From assembly GCA_902798695.1 (NCBI GenBank), contig CADBXK010000001.1:62001-126000 (forward strand): a stretch of 64,000 nt of DNA. Direction: 5' to 3'. The stretch is from Oscillospiraceae bacterium. Its GTDB lineage: Bacteria; Bacillota; Clostridia; Oscillospirales; Ruminococcaceae. The position numbers were made by a program, and so were the translations under genes. Positions 8,432 through 17,168 of this stretch are shown here, one piece after another. The notes below the pieces were generated by a model, which saw only the letters and a list, made by a program, of their open reading frames with translations, had not been told where the DNA came from and did not search any database. Every line of letters starts with the position of its first letter. Within the stretch, counting starts at the first letter, position 1.

Positions 8432-11224
8432 ATGACTCGGGATTATAATGCAACATTAAATCTTCCTAAAACAGAGTTCCCAATGAGAGGAAATTTACCC
8501 AAAAGAGAGCCTGAATTATTTGAAAGATTTGACAAAGAAAGATTATATTATAATGTTATTGAAAAAAATGAAGGGAAACCTTTGTATATATTGCATGATG
8601 GACCTCCATATGCTAATGGAAAAATTCATTTAGGAACAGCTTTAAATAAGGTTTTAAAAGACTTTATCATTAAACAAAAAAATATGTCTGGATTTAAAGC
8701 ACCGTTTGTTCCTGGTTTTGATACGCACGGTTTGCCAATTGAACTTAAGGCGTTGAAAGCTGCTGGGGCAGATAAGAACAATATATCCGATGTTGATTTG
8801 CGAAATATGTGTAAAGATTTCGCTATTGGGCATGCTGAACAACAGAAGAAACAGTTTAAAAGTTTGGGTGTTATAGGCGACTATGAAAATCCATATTTAA
8901 CTCTTAATAAAGAATTTGAAGCTAGACAGATAGAAGTTTTTGGTAAGATGGCTGAAAAAGATTTTATATATAGAGGGTTAAAGCCTGTTTACTGGTGCGC
9001 AGAGTGTGGAACAGCATTGGCTGAGGCTGAAATTGAATATAGTGAAGATAAATGCTATTCAATATATGTTAAATTTCAAGTGAATGATGACAAAGGATTT
9101 TTTGCTCAACATGGTATTGATAAGAGTAGGGTATATTTTGTTATTTGGACAACAACCACGTGGACTTTACCAAGTAACGTTGCTATATGTCTTGGGCCAA
9201 AATATGAATACACTGTGGTAAAAAATGGTGAAGAATATTATGTTGTAGCTAAGGATTTAGTTGAAGAAACTATGTCGGCTGCATCGATTGAAAATTATGA
9301 AACTATGGGTTCTTTTAAAGGAAAAGAGTTTGAATATATTACTGTAAAACATCCGTTTCTAAATAGAGAGTCTGTTGTTATCAACGGAGACCATGTTACA
9401 TTAGAAAGTGGAACGGGTTGTGTTCATACTGCGCCTGGTCATGGAATCGAAGATTTTGAAGTTTGCCAAAAATATCCGGATATACCAATAGTTGTGGCTG
9501 TGGATGACAACGGAAAGTTAACAGATGAGGCTGGAGAATTTGCTGGTTTAACAACCGAAGAGTCTAATAAAGCTATTGTCCAAAAGATGAATGAAACCGG
9601 CAATTTGTTAGCGGTTAAAAAGATTAATCATAGTTATCCTCATTGTTGGCGGTGTAAACAACCAATATTGTTTAGAGCAACTGAACAATGGTTCTGTTCA
9701 ATAGATGGATTTAAGGAAGCTGCTCTTGAAGAAGTTAAGAATGTTAATTGGATACCTAGTTGGGGACAAGGCAGAATAGAAAACATGATAAAGGATAGAA
9801 GTGATTGGTGTATATCTAGACAACGTGTTTGGGGTGTTCCAATTCCTATTTTGTATTGTAAAAAATGCGGCAAACACATAATAAACAAGGAGTCTGTGAA
9901 GTATATTGCAGATATGTTTAGACAGTATGGTTCAGATGCTTGGTTTACTAAAGAACCGCATGAGTTTTTGCCGGAAGATTTTTCTTGTCCTGATTGTGGA
10001 GGACACGAGTTCTATAAAGAAAAAGATGTTATGGATGTTTGGTTTGATAGTGGATGTAGTCATACTTCTGTTTTGGAGGCATATTCTGAATTGAGATGGC
10101 CTGCAGATTTGTATTTGGAAGGTGCAGATCAATATAGAGGATGGTTTCAGTCGTCTTTGTTAACCGCTGTTGCAACCAAAGGAAAAGCTCCATATAAAGC
10201 TGTATGTACTCATGGCTGGGTTGTGGATGGAGAAGGACGAAAAATGTCTAAGTCATTATCTAACGGTGTTGCTCCAGAAAAAATAGTGGAAAAATATGGG
10301 GCTGACATATTGAGACTTTGGGTTGCTTCCTCTGATTATCATGCAGATATTCGTATATCGCCTGAAATATTAAAACAACTTACAGAGGTATACCGTAAAA
10401 TAAGAAATACTGCGAGATTTATACTTGGAAATATTAGTGATTTTGATCCTGATAAAGATGCTGTTAGCTTTGATAATCTTCATGAAGTAGATAGATGGGC
10501 TTTATCTAAATTAAATAATCTTTTAGAAAATGCTAAGAATTATTACGATAACTTTGAATTTTGTGGTTTGTATCATAGTATACATAATTTTTGTGTTGTA
10601 GATATGTCTAATTTTTACTTGGATATTATTAAAGACAGACTTTATTGTGAACTTAAAGATGGGGTAAAAAGAAGAGCAGCACAAACAACAATGTTTATTA
10701 TTTTGGACGCATTTACTCGTTTAGTAGCTCCTATACTTTCTTTTACTTCTGAGGAAATATGGGCTGCTATGCCGCATAGAAAAGGTGATGATGTTAAATC
10801 CGTGCTTTATAACGACATGTATTTCAGTGTTGATGTAAATTGTGACGAGGGTTTTTATGAAAAGTGGAATAAAATTCACAGTATAAGGAATGCTGTTAAA
10901 AAGGCTCTGGAAGAGAAGAGAGCTATGAAAGTTATAGGCTCCTCTTTAGATGCAAAAGTAATTATTTATTGTGATGATAATAATTATGATTTTGTGAATG
11001 GGGTTTCGAATCAATTGTCTACTGCTTTCTTAGTTTCTATGGTTGAAGTTAAAAGAAATGGAGAAGGAGAATATAAATTTGATTCTCTAGGAATATCGGT
11101 AGACGTTGAGAAACCAAGTGGTAATAAATGCGAGAGATGTTGGACTTATAGTGAGTCTGTTGGAAAGAATCATGAACATCTGACACTTTGTGATAGATGC
11201 GCAGAGGTTATAAAAAATATTTAG
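8432..11224 (+). CDS. ileS: Isoleucyl-tRNA synthetase
   Basis: Class I synthetase that charges tRNA-Ile, with an editing domain against valine. It has the HIGH-type motif as HLGT (near residue 65), the KMSKS motif (near 603), the CP1 editing domain between them (WTTTTWTLPSN near 240), and a C-terminal zinc finger with two CxxC pairs (CERCWTYS and CDRCAEVI). 930 aa, full length. Only 20 bases separate it from divIVA, so no T-box leader is present directly upstream. Confidence 0.98.
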   Translation: MTRDYNATLNLPKTEFPMRGNLPKREPELFERFDKERLYYNVIEKNEGKPLYILHDGPPYANGKIHLGTALNKVLKDFIIKQKNMSGFKAPFVPGFDTHGLPIELKALKAAGADKNNISDVDLRNMCKDFAIGHAEQQKKQFKSLGVIGDYENPYLTLNKEFEARQIEVFGKMAEKDFIYRGLKPVYWCAECGTALAEAEIEYSEDKCYSIYVKFQVNDDKGFFAQHGIDKSRVYFVIWTTTTWTLPSNVAICLGPKYEYTVVKNGEEYYVVAKDLVEETMSAASIENYETMGSFKGKEFEYITVKHPFLNRESVVINGDHVTLESGTGCVHTAPGHGIEDFEVCQKYPDIPIVVAVDDNGKLTDEAGEFAGLTTEESNKAIVQKMNETGNLLAVKKINHSYPHCWRCKQPILFRATEQWFCSIDGFKEAALEEVKNVNWIPSWGQGRIENMIKDRSDWCISRQRVWGVPIPILYCKKCGKHIINKESVKYIADMFRQYGSDAWFTKEPHEFLPEDFSCPDCGGHEFYKEKDVMDVWFDSGCSHTSVLEAYSELRWPADLYLEGADQYRGWFQSSLLTAVATKGKAPYKAVCTHGWVVDGEGRKMSKSLSNGVAPEKIVEKYGADILRLWVASSDYHADIRISPEILKQLTEVYRKIRNTARFILGNISDFDPDKDAVSFDNLHEVDRWALSKLNNLLENAKNYYDNFEFCGLYHSIHNFCVVDMSNFYLDIIKDRLYCELKDGVKRRAAQTTMFIILDAFTRLVAPILSFTSEEIWAAMPHRKGDDVKSVLYNDMYFSVDVNCDEGFYEKWNKIHSIRNAVKKALEEKRAMKVIGSSLDAKVIIYCDDNNYDFVNGVSNQLSTAFLVSMVEVKRNGEGEYKFDSLGISVDVEKPSGNKCERCWTYSESVGKNHEHLTLCDRCAEVIKNI

Positions 11225-11233
11225 TTTATAATT

Positions 11234-11272
11234 AAAATCGAGTGTCGTTAATGAGTTAGACGCTCGATTTTT
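11234..11272 (+). terminator. Intrinsic terminator after ileS
   Basis: A 13-bp stem (11234-11246 with 11259-11271, one wobble pair) has an A-rich left foot and T-rich right foot. It ends the ileS transcript 10 bases past the stop. Confidence 0.8.
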
Positions 11273-11297
11273 AAAAATGTAGTGAAGAGAGATTGAT

Positions 11298-11819
11298 ATG
11301 AATAAAAATAATATTAGCTTTTTTAATGAAATAAAAAAATACAAGATGATGTGTTTTTTTGCTTTTTTGAATGTTTTTTTGATTTTGCTTGATCAATTTA
11401 TTAAGTGGGTTGTTGAAAGCAATATGAATTTACATGATAGTTTTATTGTTGTTTCAGATTTTTTGAGAATAACTTATTTACAAAATTATGGTGCAGCATT
11501 TAGCATATTGTCAGGGCAAAAAATAATTTTAATTATTGTTACGTTATTAATAATTTCTTTTTTGATTGTATTTGTTATTAAGAAACAAATTAAAGATTTA
11601 TTTTATCTTATTTCAATTACAATGATTACATCTGGTGGTATTGGAAATTTGATAGATAGAATATTCAGAGGTTATGTTGTAGACTATTTTGATGTGACAT
11701 TTTGGCCGTTTAATGATTTTGCAATTTTTAATTTTGCGGATTGTTTAGTGGTTGTTGGAACTATAATATTTGTAATAAAATTTATTATTAATGAATTCGT
11801 TCAAAATAAGAACAATTAG
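11298..11819 (+). CDS. lspA: Lipoprotein signal peptidase (signal peptidase II)
   Basis: LspA cleaves signal peptides from diacylated prolipoproteins in the membrane. Four membrane helices are visible. The conserved NYGAAFSIL, GGIGNLIDR..VVDYFDV and FNFADC blocks contain the two catalytic aspartates. 173 aa. It follows ileS and precedes an RluD-type gene, the standard firmicute order. ATG 11298 has a GAGAG site upstream. The N-terminus is extended by about 15 polar residues before helix 1. Confidence 0.95.
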   Translation: MNKNNISFFNEIKKYKMMCFFAFLNVFLILLDQFIKWVVESNMNLHDSFIVVSDFLRITYLQNYGAAFSILSGQKIILIIVTLLIISFLIVFVIKKQIKDLFYLISITMITSGGIGNLIDRIFRGYVVDYFDVTFWPFNDFAIFNFADCLVVVGTIIFVIKFIINEFVQNKNN

Positions 11820-11847
11820 CCGTGTTTGAAAAGGAAATATAGTAATT

Positions 11848-12768
11848 ATGGATGTTAAAACAGTTTTTGTGGATGAAAATTCATATGGTAAGAGAATAGA
11901 TCTTTTTATTTGTGAAAGATACCAAGATCTTACTAGAAGTTTTGTTCACAAGTTGTTTTCGAAAAATTTGGTTTCTGTGAATGATAAAGTGATAAATAAG
12001 CATTATAAATTAAAAAAAGATGATATTGTTAGCATTATTTTTCCAGAACCTGAAAAATTAGATGTTGTTGCTGAAAATATTCCTCTTAATATTGTTTATG
12101 AGGATGATCAAGTGCTTGTTGTTAATAAACCGAAAGGAATGGTGGTTCATCCAGCGCCGGGACATTATAATGGAGGAACGTTGGTTAATGCGATTATGTG
12201 GCATTGCAAAGATTGTTTGTCAGATATAGGTGGTGTTTTACGTCCTGGAATTGTTCATAGAATAGATAAGGATACAAGTGGTTTATTGGTTGTTGCGAAA
12301 ACTAATTTCGCACATATAAATCTTTCAGAACAAATTAAAGAGCATTCTATGAATCGCATATATGAGGCGATTGCTTATGGTAAATTTGGAGCTGCTGAAG
12401 GAACTTTAAATTTTCCTATTGGACGCAGTGAACGCGATCGAAAAAAAATGGCTGTTAATTTTAAAAATGGCAAAGAAGCAATAACACATTATAAGGTAAT
12501 TGAAACTTTAAATGGATTTAGTTATTTGAAATTAAAACTTGAAACTGGTAGGACTCATCAAATTAGAGTGCATATGTCTCATATTGGACATCCGTTAGCT
12601 GGAGACGGTGTTTATGGGCCAAAATCTTGCATAAAAAAATTAAAAGGACAATGTCTTCATGCAAAAACGCTAGGGTTTGACCATCCTACTTTAAAGAAGC
12701 ATATGTATTTTGACAGTGAACTTGAAGAGAATTTTGTTAAATTTTTGAATTGTTGTAGAAAAATCTAA
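11848..12768 (+). CDS. RluA/RluD-family pseudouridine synthase
   Basis: It makes pseudouridine in rRNA, most likely the large subunit. An N-terminal S4 RNA-binding domain (about 1-70) is followed by the catalytic domain with the HRIDKDTSGLLVVAK motif (Asp nucleophile near residue 138) and the RTHQIRVHM motif. 306 aa. It follows lspA directly, as in Bacillus ylyB. The exact rRNA target cannot be read from sequence. Confidence 0.93.
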   Translation: MDVKTVFVDENSYGKRIDLFICERYQDLTRSFVHKLFSKNLVSVNDKVINKHYKLKKDDIVSIIFPEPEKLDVVAENIPLNIVYEDDQVLVVNKPKGMVVHPAPGHYNGGTLVNAIMWHCKDCLSDIGGVLRPGIVHRIDKDTSGLLVVAKTNFAHINLSEQIKEHSMNRIYEAIAYGKFGAAEGTLNFPIGRSERDRKKMAVNFKNGKEAITHYKVIETLNGFSYLKLKLETGRTHQIRVHMSHIGHPLAGDGVYGPKSCIKKLKGQCLHAKTLGFDHPTLKKHMYFDSELEENFVKFLNCCRKI

Positions 12769-12854
12769 TAATTATTGATTCAAAAATTTGATATTATTTT
12801 ATGTATATGTTATTATAATACGCGGTATAAATTGTTTTGGAGAGAGGAATAATA

Positions 12855-13760
12855 ATGAAATATGGTAAGGTAATAAAAAATTTTTTCTATGGAGTATGCA
12901 TGGGAACATTTGAAGTTGTTCCAGGAATAAGTGGTGGAACATTGGCTGTATTGCTAAATATATATGATAAATTGATAATGTCTGTTAGTCACATAAAAGA
13001 CGATTTTAAAAATAGTATGAAATATTTAATTCCGATAGTATTAGGAATGGCTTTTGGAATAGTTACTTTTAGTTATGTTATTTCGTTTTTATATAAAAAT
13101 TATCCCATGGAAACAAATTTTTTGTTGCTTGGATTGATTGTTGGTTTAATCCCCATGATTTTAGGTAGGGCGGTAGGCTCAAAATTTAAATTGTTGAATA
13201 CACTGCCGTTTTTTGTTATGTTTGCATTTATGATATTTATTATATGTATGTCATTAACGGCTGAATCTAATAATAGTATAATAACAGATGTTAATTTGTT
13301 TGAATTTATTAGATTAATTTTGGTTGGCGCTTTAGCATCTTTTTGTTTGCTTTTACCTGGATGTAGTGGATCAATGATCATGTTGGTATTTGGTGTTTAT
13401 TATTCTGTTATGAATGCAATTCATTCATTTAACATCTTGTTGTTATTGCCGGTAGGAATAGGAGTATTACTTGGTTTATTGTGTGGTTCTAAGGCTGTTG
13501 AATTTTTCTTTAATAAATTTCCTAAAGCAACTTATTTTGGGATTTTAGGGTTAATTGTCGGGTCTGCTATATCTCCATGTTTAGGATATTTGAGATCTGT
13601 TGTGACTATTGTAAATAATTCATCATTAACTACTGATAATATGAGTAATGCCAATTACTTTATATTTCATGGTGTGTTGTCGGTTATAGTTTTAATGTTT
13701 GGTATGACATTTTCATATTTGTTTACACAAAAAACGAAAGAAATAGATATGAAAAAATAA
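12855..13760 (+). CDS. DUF368 membrane protein (undecaprenyl-phosphate translocase family)
   Basis: A polytopic membrane protein of 301 aa with the DUF368 signature near the N-terminus (PGISGGTLAVLLNIY) and a second related block in the middle (LLPGCSGSMIMLVFGVYY). The two PG.SG repeats suggest an internal duplication. DUF368 proteins have been linked to recycling of the lipid carrier undecaprenyl phosphate across the membrane. ATG 12855 behind AGAGAGG is chosen over an upstream TTG. It stands alone between the lspA region and the infC promoter. Confidence 0.85.
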   Translation: MKYGKVIKNFFYGVCMGTFEVVPGISGGTLAVLLNIYDKLIMSVSHIKDDFKNSMKYLIPIVLGMAFGIVTFSYVISFLYKNYPMETNFLLLGLIVGLIPMILGRAVGSKFKLLNTLPFFVMFAFMIFIICMSLTAESNNSIITDVNLFEFIRLILVGALASFCLLLPGCSGSMIMLVFGVYYSVMNAIHSFNILLLLPVGIGVLLGLLCGSKAVEFFFNKFPKATYFGILGLIVGSAISPCLGYLRSVVTIVNNSSLTTDNMSNANYFIFHGVLSVIVLMFGMTFSYLFTQKTKEIDMKK

Positions 13761-13801
13761 TATAAATTATTTTTTGTGTGCTATAATTTATAACTTTGCT
13801 A

Positions 13802-13830
13802 TTGACAATTTGTGCTGTATATGGTAAGCT
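13802..13830 (+). promoter_or_regulatory. Promoter of the infC-rpmI-rplT operon
   Basis: A perfect -35 TTGACA (13802-13807) is followed 17 bases later by TAAGCT with a TGG extended -10 (13822-13830). It lies about 160 bases ahead of infC, leaving room for the leader. Confidence 0.7.
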
Positions 13831-13844
13831 ATTCTAGAAAGTGA

Positions 13845-13990
13845 AGTGGAATTTTGAATTCCCACCTTGCTGTATCTGCACGTAAGGTCAATACAATGTC
13901 TTTTTTTGACTTTAGTATTGTATTAGTGCAGACGATTTATTTGTCTGTGCTTTTGTTTTATGATAGATTTATTTTGTAGGGAGGTGCTTT
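13845..13990 (+). ncRNA. infC operon leader with competing hairpins (L20-leader-like)
   Basis: Two mutually exclusive structures can be drawn. CTGCAC at 13876-13881 pairs with GTGCAG at 13926-13931, reinforced inside by AATACAAT (13890-13897) with ATTGTATT. Alternatively GTGCAGAC at 13926-13933 pairs with GTCTGTGC at 13943-13950 to make a terminator with a TTTT tail. Firmicute infC-rpmI-rplT operons are known to be repressed by ribosomal protein L20 through such a leader, and that is the inferred control here. The pairing was drawn by eye. Confidence 0.6.
13926..13958 (+). terminator. Regulatory terminator in the infC leader
   Basis: An 8-bp stem (13926-13933 with 13943-13950, two wobble pairs, 9-base loop) is followed by TTTTGTTTT. 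It would stop transcription before infC unless the upstream strand CTGCAC captures its left arm. Confidence 0.6.
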
Positions 13991-14536
13991 GTGATTAGTA
14001 ATAAAGAGCTACAAGTTAATGAAGAAATTAGAGATGAAGAAATAAGAGTGATAGATGAAGAAGGAACACAGTTGGGTTTTATGTCTTCTAGAGAAGCATT
14101 AGATATTGCTGTTTCTAAAAATCTTGATTTGGTTAAGATTGCTCCTAAGGCAAAACCGCCTGTTTGTCGCATAATGAATTATGGGAAATATAAGTTTGAG
14201 CAAGCTAAACGTGATAAAGAGGCAAGAAAAAATCAAAAAACTATGGAAGTGAAAGAAGTTCGACTTTCATTAAATATTGATGTACATGATTTTAATACGA
14301 AACTGAAAAATGCAATTAAGTTTTTAAAAAGTGGTAATAAAGTCAAGGTTTCTGTTAGGTTCAGAGGTAGAGAAATGGCTCATACCGGTTTAGGTGGAGA
14401 GTTGTTAGAGAAGTTTCAGAATGGTTGTTCTGAATATGGCTCTGCTGATAAACCTGGTAAGCTAGAGGGTAGAAGCATGATAATGATTATGTCGCCAAAA
14501 TCTGCTGTAAAATCAACTAAAAAGGCGCAAAAATAA
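13991..14536 (+). CDS. infC: Translation initiation factor IF-3
   Basis: IF-3 keeps 30S subunits free and proofreads the start codon and initiator tRNA. The N-domain (VNEEIRDEEIRVID, then GFMSSREALDIA) and the C-domain (KEVRLSLNIDVHDF, VSVRFRGREMAH) are complete. 181 aa. The start is GTG 13991 behind GGGAGG. The basic tail (KSTKKAQK) is longer than average. It leads the infC-rpmI-rplT operon and is likely under L20 feedback through the leader. Confidence 0.97.
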   Translation: MISNKELQVNEEIRDEEIRVIDEEGTQLGFMSSREALDIAVSKNLDLVKIAPKAKPPVCRIMNYGKYKFEQAKRDKEARKNQKTMEVKEVRLSLNIDVHDFNTKLKNAIKFLKSGNKVKVSVRFRGREMAHTGLGGELLEKFQNGCSEYGSADKPGKLEGRSMIMIMSPKSAVKSTKKAQK

Positions 14537-14582
14537 TAAATTTATGAAATAAAATGAATATATATTCGGGGAGGATAATGTA

Positions 14583-14780
14583 ATGCCTAAACAAAAAACT
14601 CATAGTGGAGCTAAAAAGCGTTTTAAATTAACAAAGAATGGCAAAGTAAAACGTGCACATGCTAATAAATCGCATATATTGAATAAGAAATCTACAAAAC
14701 GTAAGAGAAATTTAAGACAAATAGCATATGCGGATAGTACAAATGAAAAAACAATTAAGAAATTAATACCATATAAATAG
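14583..14780 (+). CDS. rpmI: 50S ribosomal protein L35
   Basis: A 65-aa basic protein, full length for L35, with the family opening [14 protein letters not shown] and the [11 protein letters not shown] block. ATG 14583 is behind GGGGAGG. Second gene of the infC operon, between IF-3 and L20. Confidence 0.97.
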   Translation: MPKQKTHSGAKKRFKLTKNGKVKRAHANKSHILNKKSTKRKRNLRQIAYADSTNEKTIKKLIPYK

Positions 14781-14825
14781 GACTATTTTGAATTTTTGAT
14801 TTGATAATATGGAGGTAAGTAGATT

Positions 14826-15179
14826 ATGGCCCGCGTAAAAAGAGCTGTTATGACTAGAAAGAGAAGAAAAAAAATATTAAAGCTTTCTAAAGGATATTTT
14901 GGTGGAAAAAGCAAACTTTTTAGAACTGCAAAACAAGCAGTTATGAAATCTGGACAATATGCGTATATTGGACGCAAACAGAAAAAACGTGATTTCAGAA
15001 AAATTTGGATTACACGTATTTCTGCTGGATGTAAACAGAATGGAATGAATTATTCCACATTTATAAACGGACTAAAAAAAGCAAATATTGCACTTAATAG
15101 AAAGATGCTTTCTGAGATAGCAATATCTGATCCTGCTGCTTTTTCTTCTCTGTGTGAAAAAGCAAAGAGTTCATTATAA
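14826..15179 (+). CDS. rplT: 50S ribosomal protein L20
   Basis: 117 aa and complete, with the basic N-terminal helix ([17 protein letters not shown]), the [17 protein letters not shown] block and the globular C-domain ([14 protein letters not shown]). It binds 23S rRNA early in assembly and in related bacteria represses its own operon by binding the leader. ATG 14826 is behind GGAGG. Last clear member of the operon. Confidence 0.97.
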   Translation: MARVKRAVMTRKRRKKILKLSKGYFGGKSKLFRTAKQAVMKSGQYAYIGRKQKKRDFRKIWITRISAGCKQNGMNYSTFINGLKKANIALNRKMLSEIAISDPAAFSSLCEKAKSSL

Positions 15180-15188
15180 TATTTTTAT

Positions 15189-15222
15189 GCTCTCGATCAT
15201 AAGTTTTTACTTTGGCGAGGGC
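15189..15222 (+). terminator. Weak hairpin after rplT
   Basis: GCTCTCG (15189-15195) pairs with CGAGGGC (15216-15222) across a 20-base loop. The following bases are AATTTC, not a T run, so it may only attenuate or act as a processing site. Confidence 0.3.
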
Positions 15223-15243
15223 AATTTCAATATAGAGGGATTT

Positions 15244-16032
15244 ATGATAGAAAGTAGAGATAATTTTAAAATTAAGCAATATATTAAGTTATCTAATAAA
15301 AAATCATATCGCGATAAGTTGGGTAAGTTTGTAATTGAGGGTGTTAGAATATTACAAGATGCTTTGAAATATGGAGTAAATTTTGATAATGTTTTTATTA
15401 CAGAAAATTGTATTTCTAAAACAAAAAATACAGATTATGATATTACAAATTTATGTGATTATGATGTTATATCCGAAAAGATAGCTGGATATATGGCTGG
15501 TGTTAATCAATCTCAGGGTGCGTTTGCTATTGCAAATAAACCTCCTACTATTTCTAGTGATGATATAATTAATAATGATTTTGTTTTGGCACTACATGAT
15601 GTACAAGATCCGGGTAATGTTGGAACATTAATTAGAACAGCGGATGCATTTGGCTTTAATAAAATTGTTTTAAGTAATTCTTGTGATGTTTATAATCCTA
15701 AAGTTGTTAGAAGTACGATGGGATCTTTATTTAGATCTAATTTTTTGGAATGTTTGGATTTTGAAGAATTTTTAGACATTGTTAATATAAAGAAGTATGC
15801 TACTGTTGTTAGAAAAGATGCACTGTCGCTTACTAAATTGAATTTAAATAATGGAGCAATGTTGATTGTTGGGAATGAAGCAAATGGACTGCCAGATAAT
15901 ATTGTAAAAAAGTGCGATGTAAAATTGACAATCAATATGTTAGGAGAGACTGAATCGTTAAATGCAGCTGTTGCTGGTAGTATTTGTATGTATAAGTTTA
16001 GGGAATGTTTGCAAGGGAGTTTTAATGAATAA
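15244..16032 (+). CDS. TrmH/SpoU-family RNA 2'-O-methyltransferase
   Basis: A SPOUT-class methyltransferase that puts a 2'-O-methyl on rRNA or tRNA ribose. It has an N-terminal substrate-binding domain (about 1-95) followed by the knotted domain with motif 1 (DVQDPGNVGTLIRTADAFG near 118), motif 2 (LIVGNEANGLPD near 208) and motif 3 (ESLNAAVAGSI near 238). 262 aa, close to the YsgA/RlmB type found downstream of rplT in firmicutes. ATG 15244 behind AGAGGGA is used; a longer frame from 15154 would overlap rplT. The RNA target is not known. Confidence 0.88.
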   Translation: MIESRDNFKIKQYIKLSNKKSYRDKLGKFVIEGVRILQDALKYGVNFDNVFITENCISKTKNTDYDITNLCDYDVISEKIAGYMAGVNQSQGAFAIANKPPTISSDDIINNDFVLALHDVQDPGNVGTLIRTADAFGFNKIVLSNSCDVYNPKVVRSTMGSLFRSNFLECLDFEEFLDIVNIKKYATVVRKDALSLTKLNLNNGAMLIVGNEANGLPDNIVKKCDVKLTINMLGETESLNAAVAGSICMYKFRECLQGSFNE

Positions 16033-17143
16033 AAATATTTTATATTATCTTTGGTTGGCAGAATCTTTCTCTTATGGTAGCATAAAGCCTATGCAGATTG
16101 CGACTAATGTGCGTAATTGGGATGAGTTTTATGAAAATATTGATGAAAAAGCTTATGAATTTGGATTAGCTAGCAAGCATTTAGCAAAAATGAAGAAAAG
16201 TGTACCGTCGGATTATTTAAAAATAATTGACAAATGTAAAAAACTTAATATAAGTATTACATGCTTTGATGATGAGACGTATCCAGAGAAACTCAAAAAT
16301 ATTGAATCTGCTCCACTTGTTTTATATTATGTTGGTGACATTAGTGTTGTAAATAAGCCGAGTGTGGCTGTTGTTGGAACTAGAAAAGCGGATAGTTATG
16401 GTTTAGAAGTTTCTAAGAAACTTGCTGAAGATCTTGTTGGTTGTGGAATAACGGTAGTTAGTGGATGTGCAGAAGGAATTGATATGTGTGCACATGCTGG
16501 AGCAACTGAGAGAAAAGGCAAGACAGTTGCAGTTTTGGGAACATCTTTGGAGAAAAATTATCCGAGTGGTAGTGGTAAATTAAAAAGAAATATTGTTAAT
16601 TGTGGTGGTGTTGTAGTTAGTGAATATGCTCCGGGAACAGATACTGCTCCGTGGTTATTTCCGGTTCGAAATAGGTTAATAGTGGGCATGTCTGATAGTG
16701 TTATAGTTGTTCAATCACCAAAAAAATCTGGAGCTATGATTACTGCTGGTATTGCTTGTGAATATGGGAAAGAAGTGTTTTGTGTTCCACCATCAAATAT
16801 ATTTGATAGTAGAAATGATGGAATAAAGAAATGTTTGAGAGATGGAGCAAATTTGTTACTCGATATTGACGATGTTTTAGAAACATATAGATTTTCCAAT
16901 TATGTTGTACCCAAAAAAGCTGCTAAAAATTATAGCGTTAATACTGATAGTGTACAAGAAGAAGTGGTTTATAATGTTCCACGGCATCTTCAGGTTTTGT
17001 TTGAAGCAGTGGATCTAAATAAAGATTTAGATCAAATATCGGAAGAATTGAAAATTTCAATAGATAAATTACTTCCGATGTTAACTGAACTGGAAATTAT
17101 GGGCTATATAGAAAAAGTTGGTTTAAATTATAAAAAATCTTAA
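16025..17143 (+). CDS. dprA: DNA processing protein DprA
   Basis: DprA loads RecA on incoming single-stranded DNA during transformation. The Rossmann-type domain is clear: VVGTRKADSYG near 119, SGCAEGIDMCAHAGA near 150, AVLGTSLEKNYP, FPVRNRLIVGMS and the SGAMITAG block. A winged-helix-like C-terminal domain (about 310-372) follows. 372 aa. ATG 16025 follows AGGGAG and overlaps the methyltransferase by 8 bases. dprA next to topA is the usual arrangement. Presence alone does not show that the strain is competent. Confidence 0.93.
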   Translation: MNKNILYYLWLAESFSYGSIKPMQIATNVRNWDEFYENIDEKAYEFGLASKHLAKMKKSVPSDYLKIIDKCKKLNISITCFDDETYPEKLKNIESAPLVLYYVGDISVVNKPSVAVVGTRKADSYGLEVSKKLAEDLVGCGITVVSGCAEGIDMCAHAGATERKGKTVAVLGTSLEKNYPSGSGKLKRNIVNCGGVVVSEYAPGTDTAPWLFPVRNRLIVGMSDSVIVVQSPKKSGAMITAGIACEYGKEVFCVPPSNIFDSRNDGIKKCLRDGANLLLDIDDVLETYRFSNYVVPKKAAKNYSVNTDSVQEEVVYNVPRHLQVLFEAVDLNKDLDQISEELKISIDKLLPMLTELEIMGYIEKVGLNYKKS

Positions 17144-17168
17144 TTTTTTATTATTGGCGGTGAGTTAT

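Noticed and set aside
8400-8432. T-box leader for ileS
   Set aside because: Only 20 bases lie between divIVA and ileS; no T-box sequence is present. The same holds for leuS.
15154-15243. N-terminal extension of the TrmH-family protein
   Set aside because: It would overlap rplT and is not family-like; ATG 15244 with a ribosome site is better.
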